Shown piece by piece: positions 44,755 through 52,817 of a DNA stretch of 64,000 nucleotides. Source of the stretch: Hyphomicrobiales bacterium (GTDB lineage: Bacteria; Pseudomonadota; Alphaproteobacteria; Rhizobiales; Rhizobiaceae); contig UCCS01000008.1 in the NCBI GenBank assembly GCA_900470965.1, forward strand, positions 152,512 to 216,511, in the 5' to 3' direction. The stretch's first letter is position 1. Each line of letters opens with the position of its first letter. The translations under genes were made by a program, and so were the position numbers. The notes beneath the pieces are model-generated. The model saw only the letters and a program-made list of their open reading frames with translations, made no database searches and was not told the DNA's origin.

Positions 44755-45129
44755 ATGACCATACGATCCGGGAGCTGCAATTGCGGCCAGGTGCGCTACC
44801 AGGTGGAGGGCGAACCCAAGCGCGTCGGGCTTTGCCATTGCACCGACTGCCGCCAGGAGAGTGGCGCAGCCTTTACCTATTACGCGATCTGGCCGACGTC
44901 CGCCTTCAAAACCACCGGGGAAACCGCAGTGCATCAAGGCCGCCGCTTCTGCCCGGCCTGCGGTTCGCGGGTCTTTGCCTACGACGAAGACGAAGCCGAA
45001 ATCAAACTCGGAACCCTGCAGGATGCGCCGACCGGCCTCAAGCCCACCTATGAGCTCTGGATCAAGCGCCGCGAACCCTGGCTTCAGCCGGTCGAGGGCG
45101 CGGCACAGTTCGAGGAGGATCGGATCTGA
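44755..45129 (+). CDS. GFA-family (glutathione-dependent formaldehyde-activating-like) zinc protein
   Basis: A 124-residue Mss4-fold protein. The zinc and structural cysteines lie in CNCGQVRY, LCHCTDCRQESG and RFCPACGSRVF, the family pattern. Members are annotated as glutathione-dependent formaldehyde-activating enzymes, but most, including short ones like this, have unproven function. The ATG at 44755 follows GGGAGG. Confidence 0.9.
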   Translation: MTIRSGSCNCGQVRYQVEGEPKRVGLCHCTDCRQESGAAFTYYAIWPTSAFKTTGETAVHQGRRFCPACGSRVFAYDEDEAEIKLGTLQDAPTGLKPTYELWIKRREPWLQPVEGAAQFEEDRI

Positions 45130-45197
45130 CAGGCGCCCGATGTCGAAGGTTCGCGACGGGCTGCTGCGCACACCGAGCTTTTAGCTCAAAAGGGTGA

Positions 45198-45590
45198 TCA
45201 CATTCGGTTGAAGCGTGAAAGGGCGAGAGGGATCGTCGCCATTCTCGACGGAGGCAGCAACCGCAACCGCGTGGCCGCGAGGAATGTTATGGCAATGACC
45301 CCGGCGAGCTTCAGCCAGGGATAATTTCCAAGCTGCTCATGGGCACTCGCATCCGTCCATTGGGCGCGTGCCGAGATCGCGGTCTTCGCCTGCTCGCGGA
45401 GGAGAGCGAGGTGTCTGCGCAGCAACGTCAGATCCTCCTGCAATCTTGCGAGCTCGACGGTCTCCTGCTTCTCCACCGAATGGTCGACCGTAGGCATGAC
45501 TTGTTCCGTTTCGGCCGCCTCCTCGATGTCGGCAAGATGTTCGTCAAGCTCAGCCTTCGTCTTGAATCCGCGCGTACGTATATCCGTCAT
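45198..45590 (-). CDS. Hypothetical protein with coiled coil and C-terminal membrane helix
   Basis: A 130-residue protein. An acidic N-terminus (AELDEHLADIEEAAETEQ) leads into a coiled coil (about 45-70, LARLQEDLTLLRRHLALLREQ), and a single hydrophobic helix follows at about 93-110 (WLKLAGVIAITFLAATRL) with a basic tail. This build recalls DUF883/ElaB-type ribosome- or membrane-anchoring proteins, but the match is weak. The ATG at 45590 follows GGAGGT. Confidence 0.65.
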   Translation of the reverse strand: MTDIRTRGFKTKAELDEHLADIEEAAETEQVMPTVDHSVEKQETVELARLQEDLTLLRRHLALLREQAKTAISARAQWTDASAHEQLGNYPWLKLAGVIAITFLAATRLRLLPPSRMATIPLALSRFNRM

Positions 45591-45839
45591 AAGCACCTCC
45601 CATCCGCCGGGTCGATTATCGCAAGATGAGAACGCGCTCAGCCGTCATAAGTTCGAAGCTCGCCGATACATACCGCTTTATGCCTGGAACAGGAGCAACA
45701 GCCAGTCGAGTTGGGCGATCTCACCCGCCCATTTGAGAATGAAATAAATCGCCACAAGGATACAATTTTTTGGTGCATGGCGTTCGAGCATTGGCTAAGG
45801 AGACCAGCGAAAGCTGAACAGGCATCCGCATCCATGCCG

Positions 45840-47345
45840 CTATTGCGCACCCGTCACATGGTTCAGCTCCGCCATTAAGGCACGACCGCTGGACCATGCA
45901 ATGACGACATAGGCGAGGCCTCCCACCGCAACTCCCATAAACAAGTCCACCAAAGGAAGATGCAGGCTGCCGCCTGTCATATGGAGAGCCAGGCCGACGG
46001 CGCCGACCATGACACAGGCGCCCAGCGCGGCGGGCAGGATCCGACGCAACAAGGAGGGCCAACGGAATCCGGTGCCGCGCTGCAGGAAGTAGAGAGACAC
46101 TGAGGTTGTCAATGCCGCGGCCACGACCTGCGCGACCGCGATATTGACGAGGTCCGGTCGGATCCAGCCGGCGATTGCAAGGCAGGCGAGGCTTGTTGCC
46201 GTAAACAGCACGTTCAGCCGCGGCAGCAGGGCAACCCTTCCGATGATGCTGAGCACGGGCTCGTTGAGCATCTGGATGACGGCAATGCCGCGCGCAGCTG
46301 CCAGCAGAATGAGAACTGGGGCGGCCGCGAGCCACTGCGTCCCGAGCAGCACGCTGACGAGTTGTTCGGATATCACAGCGAGGCCCATGAAGACGGGAAG
46401 AGCGGCAAAAGCAGTGGCCGCCATGATCAATCCCATAAGCCGGCTGAGGCCTTCCGCCCCGCTGCCCGCCGCGTTCTGCTGGCGGGAGAAATAGCTCCAT
46501 GCCAGCATCCGCACGGGTTCGGAAATCAGCTCTGTGACGGCGCCGACGATGCGGCTTGCCATTCTATAGATGCCGACCTCCGTCGCGCCGATGAAGAACA
46601 CGATCAGGAACTCCGCGCCATAACTTTGTGCAAATTGCATGAGGCGCGATGCCAGGAGCCGGGTGGAATAGGCAAGCGCCTCGCGGGCAGTCGTGAGCTG
46701 GAATTCGAACCGCGGAAGCCAGCGCGCAAAGCCGGTGGACATCAGGAGTGCGACAAGCACGACGCAACAGCGTCCTGCCGCAAGCGCGACGATGCCCCAG
46801 CCGAGCAATAGCCCTCCGGTCGTTACGAGAAGGCCCGAAAATTCCGAGGCCGCCTGATAGAAGGCAAGTTCGCGCAGGCGTCGCCTCCTGACCAATACGC
46901 CGCTCTGGCAGATGATGAAGGTGCCGGGCACGATGGTCGCCATCAGCAGGAGGAGGGTGAAGAAGATCGGCCCGGTCGGCGCCAGCCAGATGAGGGAAAC
47001 AGCAAGTCCAATGAAGCCGAGAATGGTGAAGGCGAGTCCGCTTGCAAGCGCGCAATAGAGAACCGTTCCGGGCAGCTCCCTATCATGCGGTGCAGCAATC
47101 AGATATTCGCTCCATCCGGCTTCAGCAATCTTCGATTGCAGCAAAACGGTCGAAGAGACCATGGCAAAGACGCCAACCTCGGCCGGTGAGAGGACGCGGG
47201 CTGCGACCAGCAATGTACCGATACCGCAGAGTTGGCTGACCAGACGAGCGCCCGAAACCCATAGCGCATCCCGTGATGTCGACCCACTGCGCGGCTCCTG
47301 GTCTTCCCCTGCGCCGGGTAGTGATGCCGTACTAGATGTGCTCAT
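45840..47345 (-). CDS. Wzx-type polysaccharide flippase
   Basis: A 501-residue protein with 12-14 membrane helices and the MOP-superfamily N-terminal pattern (SGARLVSQLCGIGTLLVAARVLSPAEVGVFAMVSS...IAEAGWSEYLI). The first 25 residues are a polar, Ser/Gly-rich extension. It is divergent from the plus-strand operon starting at 47585, and a shared control region lies between them. It is a separate flippase from the one at 25329. The ATG at 47345 is preferred over GTG 47351; neither has a strong ribosome-binding site. Confidence 0.88.
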   Translation of the reverse strand: MSTSSTASLPGAGEDQEPRSGSTSRDALWVSGARLVSQLCGIGTLLVAARVLSPAEVGVFAMVSSTVLLQSKIAEAGWSEYLIAAPHDRELPGTVLYCALASGLAFTILGFIGLAVSLIWLAPTGPIFFTLLLLMATIVPGTFIICQSGVLVRRRRLRELAFYQAASEFSGLLVTTGGLLLGWGIVALAAGRCCVVLVALLMSTGFARWLPRFEFQLTTAREALAYSTRLLASRLMQFAQSYGAEFLIVFFIGATEVGIYRMASRIVGAVTELISEPVRMLAWSYFSRQQNAAGSGAEGLSRLMGLIMAATAFAALPVFMGLAVISEQLVSVLLGTQWLAAAPVLILLAAARGIAVIQMLNEPVLSIIGRVALLPRLNVLFTATSLACLAIAGWIRPDLVNIAVAQVVAAALTTSVSLYFLQRGTGFRWPSLLRRILPAALGACVMVGAVGLALHMTGGSLHLPLVDLFMGVAVGGLAYVVIAWSSGRALMAELNHVTGAQ

Positions 47346-47410
47346 GGTCACATGTTCTTTTGAGTTTATCTGGAGTTTATATTGTCATTATTACGCGCAC
47401 CGCATGTGTT

Positions 47411-47430
47411 ACCAAAGTAACAACTTTGGT
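47411..47430. promoter_or_regulatory. Operator-like inverted repeat in the divergent promoter region
   Basis: ACCAAAGT-AACA-ACTTTGGT is a perfect 8-bp inverted repeat with a 4-nt spacer between the divergent flippase and GDPD-like genes. It is suited to binding a dimeric regulator and is not followed by a T-tract, so it is not a terminator. Confidence 0.5.
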
Positions 47431-47442
47431 GTATATTCGATA

Positions 47443-47471
47443 TTGACGACCTATACTCACTTCTGCATAGT
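47443..47471 (+). promoter_or_regulatory. Possible sigma-70-type promoter of the GDPD-like operon
   Basis: TTGACG (47443-47448) and CATAGT (47466-47471) are separated by 17 bp, a fair match to alphaproteobacterial housekeeping promoters. It would start transcription about 105 bp before the GDPD-like gene. The inverted repeat at 47411-47430 lies 12 bp upstream of the -35 box. Confidence 0.35.
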
Positions 47472-47584
47472 CAAGATGAAATTACAATCCTGCATATGAA
47501 GATTGGTCGGCACATGCATGGATTTAATCCGCCCTTTGTGACGACACAAAATCGTTTGTTGGCCGATTGGGCCGGAGGGACATA

Positions 47585-48259
47585 ATGATGATGATACTCG
47601 CACATCGTGGCTGGTGGCTTGCACCCCATGAGCGGAACACTTTAGGCGCATTCGACAAGGCATTTGCCGCCGGACACGGCGTTGAACTGGATGTTCGCGA
47701 TCTGAATGGCGAACTGGTAATTTCACACGATCCTGCCACAACCGGGGCATTGTCCTTCGCGCGCGTTCTTGAGTGCTATGCAGCAAATGGCGCCCCGGGA
47801 CGACTGGCCATCAATATCAAGGCGGACGGCCTCTGCCCTGCCCTGCTGCCGATGCTGGAAAAATATGAGGTGACGAACCGCTCCTTCGTTTTCGACGCGT
47901 CGGTTCCCGATCTCAGGCCCTATCTCGATAGCAATATCCCGGTTTTCACCCGCTACAGTGAGGTCGAGCTCTACCCGTCCTTCTACGAACGCTGTGAGGG
48001 CGTATGGGTGGATTCTTTCACCGAGAAGCCGGCCTCGATCGAACGCGCGATCGATGATCTAAGGCGCGGCAAATATGTCGCGATGGTCTCGCCGGAACTG
48101 CACAAGCGCCCGCATGAAGCGGTCTGGGCCGCCTGGTCTGGCGCATTGCGACAGGCTGCAAAGAGTGGTCTTCCGCTCGAGCGGCTGATGATCTGTACCG
48201 ATCTGCCCGATGCAGCCGAGCAGAGCTTTGCCTGGATGGTTGAGGAGGAAGTCACATGA
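47585..48259 (+). CDS. GDPD-like phosphodiesterase-family protein
   Basis: A 224-residue TIM-barrel protein with GDPD-type motifs: ILAHRGWW at the start, VELDVRDLNGELVISHDP (Glu, Asp and the second His) and LAINIKADG. It is shorter than typical GDPD enzymes and lacks a signal peptide. The ATG at 47585 follows GGAGGG. Its stop overlaps the start of the HAD gene (ATGA). In a polysaccharide context it could cleave or process a phosphodiester-linked substituent. It is not close to the operonic GDPD at 33903 (inference from motif differences). Confidence 0.82.
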   Translation: MMMILAHRGWWLAPHERNTLGAFDKAFAAGHGVELDVRDLNGELVISHDPATTGALSFARVLECYAANGAPGRLAINIKADGLCPALLPMLEKYEVTNRSFVFDASVPDLRPYLDSNIPVFTRYSEVELYPSFYERCEGVWVDSFTEKPASIERAIDDLRRGKYVAMVSPELHKRPHEAVWAAWSGALRQAAKSGLPLERLMICTDLPDAAEQSFAWMVEEEVT

Positions 48260-48885
48260 TCCGTGCTGTTTTGTTCGATATGGATGGCGTGCTGATCGAT
48301 GCCAAGGAATGGCATTATGAGGCGCTGAACCGGGCGCTCGATCTTTTCGGCATGCCGATCGACCGCCAGGCGCATCTGACTACGTTCGATGGCCTGCCAA
48401 CCCGCCGCAAGCTGGAGATCCTCTCCCGTACCAATGGCCTGCCGAAGGGGCTCAACGAACTGATCCACGAGCTGAAGCAGGACTATACGATGGAGCTGAT
48501 CTACACCCGCTGCAAGCCGGTGTTTGCCCATCAATACGCGCTCAGCCGTCTCAAGCACGATGGCTACAAGATCGCCGTCTGCTCGAACTCGATCCGTGTC
48601 ACCATCGAGTCCATGATGCGGCGTGCCGGATTGATAGAATATATCGACCTCATCGTTTCCAATGAGGATGTCACCCGCGCCAAGCCGGATCCGGAAATGT
48701 ATGTGACGACGATGGAGCGCTTCGGCCTCAGACCGGATGAGTGCCTGATCCTAGAGGACAATGAATACGGCCTGAAGGCCGCGCGCGACAGCGGCGCTTA
48801 CGTCATGCAGATCGGAACACCGGCCGACGTTGTCTACGGCCGGATCGTGTCGGAGATCAAGCGTGTATCGGAGGTGATGGCATGA
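48256..48885 (+). CDS. HAD-superfamily hydrolase (beta-phosphoglucomutase/phosphatase-like, subfamily IA)
   Basis: A 209-residue HAD protein. Motif I is VLFDMDGVLID (nucleophile Asp8), motif II is CSNS, motif III is KPDPEMY and motif IV is EDNEYG. A helical cap lies between about 15 and 85. Members are sugar-phosphate phosphatases or mutases. It overlaps both neighbours by 4 bp (ATGA), so it is made together with the nucleotidyltransferase. It likely handles the phosphorylated precursor for that enzyme (inference). Confidence 0.88.
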   Translation: MIRAVLFDMDGVLIDAKEWHYEALNRALDLFGMPIDRQAHLTTFDGLPTRRKLEILSRTNGLPKGLNELIHELKQDYTMELIYTRCKPVFAHQYALSRLKHDGYKIAVCSNSIRVTIESMMRRAGLIEYIDLIVSNEDVTRAKPDPEMYVTTMERFGLRPDECLILEDNEYGLKAARDSGAYVMQIGTPADVVYGRIVSEIKRVSEVMA

Positions 48886-50375
48886 TCGTCCTGTTCCCCA
48901 CTACGGGCACAAGCCCGCATTTCAGCCCGGAAGACTATGCCTATCCGCGCCCGCTTATCGAAGTGGCCGGAAAGCCGATGATCCTATGGGCCATCGAAAA
49001 CATGAAGTCGCTCGGCAGCGACGCGCATTTCCTCTTCCTCGTCGACCAGCAGGATGCCGTCAAATATTCCTACGAGCGGATCTTTGACCTCAGCACCAAC
49101 GGCCGTTCCGAGGTGGTCATGCTGAAAGGCCCGACGGCCGGTGCGCTCTGCACCTGCCTGATGGCGGTCGACAAGATTGACCCCACCGAGCCGCTGGTGA
49201 TTGCCAACAGCGACCAGATCATCGACACCCGGCTTGCATCCGTGATTGCGGAATTCGAGGCAGCCAAGGCGGATGCCGGCGTCATCACTTTCGAGACGAT
49301 CCACCCGCGCTGGTCCTATGTGACGCTCGGCGACGACGGTTTCGTCAACCGCACGTCCGAGAAGGATGTGATCAGCAACAAGGCGATCGCTGGGTTCTAT
49401 TATTTCCGCGAGGCCCAGATTTTCTTCAAGGCCGCGACTGCCGCCTTGAGGCACGGGGTGACGGTGGATGACCGCTACTATGTCAGCTCGTCGCTAAACG
49501 AGGTGATCCTGGATGGCGGCCGCGTCGTTTCCGCAAGCGTTCCCGCGGACCGCTACCACAGCTTCTACAACCCGAAAATGATCGAGAATTTCGAGGTCAA
49601 CGGGGTCCGCCGCCTATCCTCAGCACAGGCCCAGCGACCCGTGCAACTGGTGGTGCCGGCCGCTGGCCGGGGCAGCCGCTTCGCCAAGGTCGGGTTCACC
49701 CGCCCGAAGCCCTTCATCGACGTGCTTGGCCGGCCGATGATCCAGCATGTGCTCGAAAACACGCTGCCGCCGGGTGGACAACCAACGGTCCTGCTGCTGC
49801 GCGAACATCTGGACAGCCAGGCGGATGCGGTGGCCGAACTTCGCTCGCAGGGCGTCGGGGTCGTTTCGGTCGATCAACTCACCGAAGGCACCGCCTGCAC
49901 CGTTCTGCTGGCGCGTCAGCATCTCGATGAGGAAGCTCCCCTTCTCATCGCCAATTCCGACCAGGTGGTGGACATGCGTATCGTCGATTTCATCGATGAC
50001 TGTATGTCGCGCGATCTCGACGGATCGATCCTCGTGTTTCGCGACCCGAAGCGCGACCCGAAATGGTCTTTCGCCGAAACCGATGCGGCAGGATTCGTGC
50101 TCAGGGTTGCCGAAAAGCAGCCGATCTCCGAACTGGCAACAGTCGGTATCTACTTCTTCCGCCGCGCCGGCGATTTCATGAAGGGCGCGCTCGACATGAT
50201 GGTGCACAACGATCGCACCAACAACGAGTTCTATGTCTGCCCGGCCTATAATTACGCCATCCGTAACGGTGCACGCATCGGCGTTTACGAGATCGATGTC
50301 AGGAACATGCACGGGCTTGGTACGCCCGAGGATCTGGCCGAATATCTGCAGGGCCGTGAGCCTGCCTATGCATGA
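48882..50375 (+). CDS. Tandem nucleotidyltransferase (two NTP-transferase domains)
   Basis: A 497-residue protein made of two homologous sugar-nucleotidyltransferase-like domains, about 1-245 and 255-495. The second keeps the signature AAGRGSRF...RPKPFIDVLGRPM and NSDQVVD. The first has lost the glycine/arginine loop (LFPTTGTSPHFSPED) but keeps PRPLIEVAGKPM and NSDQIID. Possible readings are one active plus one regulatory domain, or two enzymes with different substrates. The nucleotide used is not evident. It overlaps the HAD gene by 4 bp and the next nucleotidyltransferase-like gene by 8 bp. Confidence 0.87.
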   Translation: MIVLFPTTGTSPHFSPEDYAYPRPLIEVAGKPMILWAIENMKSLGSDAHFLFLVDQQDAVKYSYERIFDLSTNGRSEVVMLKGPTAGALCTCLMAVDKIDPTEPLVIANSDQIIDTRLASVIAEFEAAKADAGVITFETIHPRWSYVTLGDDGFVNRTSEKDVISNKAIAGFYYFREAQIFFKAATAALRHGVTVDDRYYVSSSLNEVILDGGRVVSASVPADRYHSFYNPKMIENFEVNGVRRLSSAQAQRPVQLVVPAAGRGSRFAKVGFTRPKPFIDVLGRPMIQHVLENTLPPGGQPTVLLLREHLDSQADAVAELRSQGVGVVSVDQLTEGTACTVLLARQHLDEEAPLLIANSDQVVDMRIVDFIDDCMSRDLDGSILVFRDPKRDPKWSFAETDAAGFVLRVAEKQPISELATVGIYFFRRAGDFMKGALDMMVHNDRTNNEFYVCPAYNYAIRNGARIGVYEIDVRNMHGLGTPEDLAEYLQGREPAYA

Positions 50376-51111
50376 CGTCGGAACCAGGCCGGACGCGATG
50401 GCGCCGCTGAACATCATCATTCCCATGGCCGGGAATGATTTTGAGCGGCCTGACGGCTCGGTGAAGGCGGAGATGCCGGTTGGAAAGACGACATTGCTCG
50501 GCGCCACGCTGGAGGCGCGTCCCTGGTGGAGCAGCGCGGCTGTGCCTGTTTTCGTGCTGCGGGACAGGCCTGCATCACGGCGCTACGCTCGGGAAACATT
50601 GCAGGCACGCTATCCGGCAGCGCGGATCGTCTGGCTGTCCGAAATGAGCGGTGGCGCTGCCTGGAGCGCTGCGGCCGGTGTGGCACTCGTCGCTTTTCCG
50701 GATGCGCCCGTTGTCGTCGACCTCTGCGATATCATGTTCGACTGCGATGCGGATATTGCTGCAATCTTTGCAACCGAACCCAATCTCGGCGGTCTGGCAC
50801 TCACATTTGCCTCCCACCATCCGCAATACAGCTATATCAGGCTTGGAAATGATGGCCGGATGCTGGAAGCAAGGGAAAAGGTCGTCATCTCCGAGAATGC
50901 ATCGGCAGGCGTCTATGCGTTCCGCAACGTCGCCGTTTTTCAGCTGGCTCTGGCCCACAGCCTGCAGAACCGGGCGCGCCTCTCGCATAACGGCCTGCTC
51001 TTTGTCTGCCCTATGCTGAACGGCGTGGTCGCACACGGTTTCGATGTCCGGACGCTGCCGGCGCGTGACGTGTTCGATGTCAAGATCGCAGACGTGACCC
51101 TTGCCGGCTAG
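50368..51111 (+). CDS. Degenerate nucleotidyltransferase-fold protein
   Basis: A 247-residue protein. It begins with IIIPMAGNDFERPDGSVK, then a VVVDLCDIMFDCD strand and SYIRLGNDGRMLEAREK, matching the nucleotidyltransferase fold of the neighbour. The GxGxR loop and the PKP motif are altered (EMPVGKTTLLGATLEA). It may be a partner subunit, a pyrophosphorylase with changed specificity or a glycosyltransferase-like derivative. ATG 50368 overlaps the previous gene; ATG 50398 is an alternative. Confidence 0.7.
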   Translation: MHDVGTRPDAMAPLNIIIPMAGNDFERPDGSVKAEMPVGKTTLLGATLEARPWWSSAAVPVFVLRDRPASRRYARETLQARYPAARIVWLSEMSGGAAWSAAAGVALVAFPDAPVVVDLCDIMFDCDADIAAIFATEPNLGGLALTFASHHPQYSYIRLGNDGRMLEAREKVVISENASAGVYAFRNVAVFQLALAHSLQNRARLSHNGLLFVCPMLNGVVAHGFDVRTLPARDVFDVKIADVTLAG

Positions 51112-51232
51112 TGGCTAGGATAGGGGAAAATACCGGTGCCGTTCCACTTCGACGGAGACGGGCGGAGCCTTGCTAACGATCCCCTCGACACGCGTTCGCG
51201 GGATCAGGGGACCTAGTAAACGGGAGTTCATC

Positions 51233-52210
51233 ATGACAGCCGGGATATCGAGCAAATTACCCTCTCTCGCCATTATCATACCCTGCTACAACAATGTTGA
51301 GACACTTGCGGAGGCGCTGGACAGCGCTCTGGCACAGGATTATCCGAACTTCGAGGTCCATATCTGCGACAACGGCTCCACGGATGGCAGCCGGGAGATG
51401 ATCGCATCCTACTCATCTCCATTGCTGAAGCCGGCCCTGCACCGAGACACCGTGCCGCGCACGGACAACTGGAATCGCGCCTATACCGCCGGCGCAAATG
51501 CCGATTACCTCGTCACCCTGCATGCCGACGACCGTCTCGCACCGGGGGCGTTGCGCGCGATCGGGCGCGCGGCAATGCGCCACCCTGCCCTGATCCACGG
51601 CCGTTTCCGGCAGATCACCTACGAGGGTGATCCTATTCCCGGCCGCCGCTTCGGGTGGAGTTACAGCAACAGCGGTGAGGCCTTTCGCGAACTGCTGCTG
51701 CTCAACAATATGGTCGCGATGCCGGGCGCAACGATCCGCACGGATGTCTTCTTCAAGGCCGGCCGCTGGGACCCCGCCTGGCAATATCTGCAGGATATGG
51801 AGCTCTGGTGGCGCTGCGGCGAGCTCGGAGAAGTGGCATTTGTTGCCGATATGCTTGGCGACCACAGGGCCTACAAGCATCCGCAGGCACTGCACCGGCA
51901 TGCCGAAGAACATCTGCGCTGGGCGACGCGCAGGCTTCGCAACGCTCCGACCCGCCGACTACGGCAGGCCGCTGCCGATGGTCTGAACGCCTACCTCACG
52001 CGCCTCGAGGCGGAAGTGGATGCCTTGCCGGATGTCGCCGGCAGCCTGGTGGAGCCCGTAAGGGCGGCCAGGGCGGCGCTCGCGAAGGCACCGGGAACGC
52101 GCGTCGATGCCCTTCGCCGGCAACGACTGTTGCGTATGCGGGCTGCCTCGCTCTCGGCCATCGCTAAGTTCTTTGGAAGACTTTCGCCATGGCAGGCCTT
52201 ATCGCGTTGA
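51233..52210 (+). CDS. Glycosyltransferase family 2 protein
   Basis: A 325-residue GT-A enzyme. The N-terminus SLAIIIPCYNNVETLAEALDSAL and CDNGSTDGS are the GT2 hallmarks; the metal-binding motif is LHADDRLAPGAL (about 101-112), and WQYLQDMELWWRCGE follows in the acceptor region. The ATG at 51233 follows GGGAG; a longer frame from 51170 is rejected. It closes the second polysaccharide module and may use the activated group made by the preceding genes. Confidence 0.9.
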   Translation: MTAGISSKLPSLAIIIPCYNNVETLAEALDSALAQDYPNFEVHICDNGSTDGSREMIASYSSPLLKPALHRDTVPRTDNWNRAYTAGANADYLVTLHADDRLAPGALRAIGRAAMRHPALIHGRFRQITYEGDPIPGRRFGWSYSNSGEAFRELLLLNNMVAMPGATIRTDVFFKAGRWDPAWQYLQDMELWWRCGELGEVAFVADMLGDHRAYKHPQALHRHAEEHLRWATRRLRNAPTRRLRQAAADGLNAYLTRLEAEVDALPDVAGSLVEPVRAARAALAKAPGTRVDALRRQRLLRMRAASLSAIAKFFGRLSPWQALSR

Positions 52211-52588
52211 TGGTCGACAGCATCCGCCCGTTCCAGATTGACGTAGGCTCTTTCAAATCGTCTTCATGGCACGGCTACCGACTGGCCTGGATACTGCCAT
52301 TCGAGAACCATTTGACACAGGCGTGCGATAACTGTCATCGCGAGCATTCACGTCCCGTTGGCCGCCGCGACGGTCATCACTATCCGCTATAGCAACGAGT
52401 GCGGCGATAATTCCCGCCATCGCAAACAGGATCGCGATGACAGGCACGGCAAAGCCGCTGGATCTTTCTCCGGACTCGCCGTTCCGACGCTCGGACTTTG
52501 GTCTGATGACGCGCGGGACTGAAGTCCCAGATCCGGAACGCACTGCCTCCCCATCCGTTCGGCCCTCCATCGAAAGAGGAGTTCAGTC
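52211..52588. other. Intergenic region before the two-component system
   Basis: About 380 bp with no firmly supported gene. A minus-strand frame (listed separately) contains a hydrophobic segment but lacks a ribosome-binding site. The promoter for the small membrane protein and two-component genes should be here. Confidence 0.4.
52253..52570 (-). CDS. Possible small membrane protein (doubtful)
   Basis: A 105-codon frame encoding a polar N-terminus and one hydrophobic stretch (AVPVIAILFAMAGIIAALVA). No Shine-Dalgarno sequence precedes the ATG at 52570 and the polar parts look like random translation. It would be divergent from the small membrane gene at 52589. Kept only because of the membrane-like segment. 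Confidence 0.3.
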   Translation of the reverse strand: MEGRTDGEAVRSGSGTSVPRVIRPKSERRNGESGERSSGFAVPVIAILFAMAGIIAALVAIADSDDRRGGQRDVNARDDSYRTPVSNGSRMAVSRPVGSRAMKTI

Positions 52589-52759
52589 ATGGGTGACAGG
52601 AACGAAATCCCGGGATTTTCCAGCGCGTGGAACGCATCCCTGCTGGCACTCGTCATCTTTCTTGCCGCCATGCTCTATGTCTTCGGCACGGCCATGTCGG
52701 GCGATACCGATCAGTTGACCGCCAGCGTTCCTGGCGCCGATGTCATCCAGGCCAGGTGA
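52589..52759 (+). CDS. Small single-span membrane protein
   Basis: A 56-residue protein: a polar N-terminus (MGDRNEIPGFSSAWN), one hydrophobic helix (about 16-34, ASLLALVIFLAAMLYVFGTA) and a polar periplasmic tail (SGDTDQLTASVPGADVIQAR). AGGAG lies 8 nt before the ATG. It is 58 bp upstream of the histidine kinase gene and could be part of its signalling unit. No family is recognised. Confidence 0.7.
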   Translation: MGDRNEIPGFSSAWNASLLALVIFLAAMLYVFGTAMSGDTDQLTASVPGADVIQAR

Positions 52760-52817
52760 ACTGGAAAAGTCCAGCCGATGCGATAGTTTGCATGGATCGT
52801 CGCAAATCAGGTTGGAA

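Noticed and set aside
52437..52718. 93-codon plus-strand frame over the small membrane protein
   Set aside because: Another frame, starting at 52589 with a good ribosome-binding site and a membrane helix, explains the region better.
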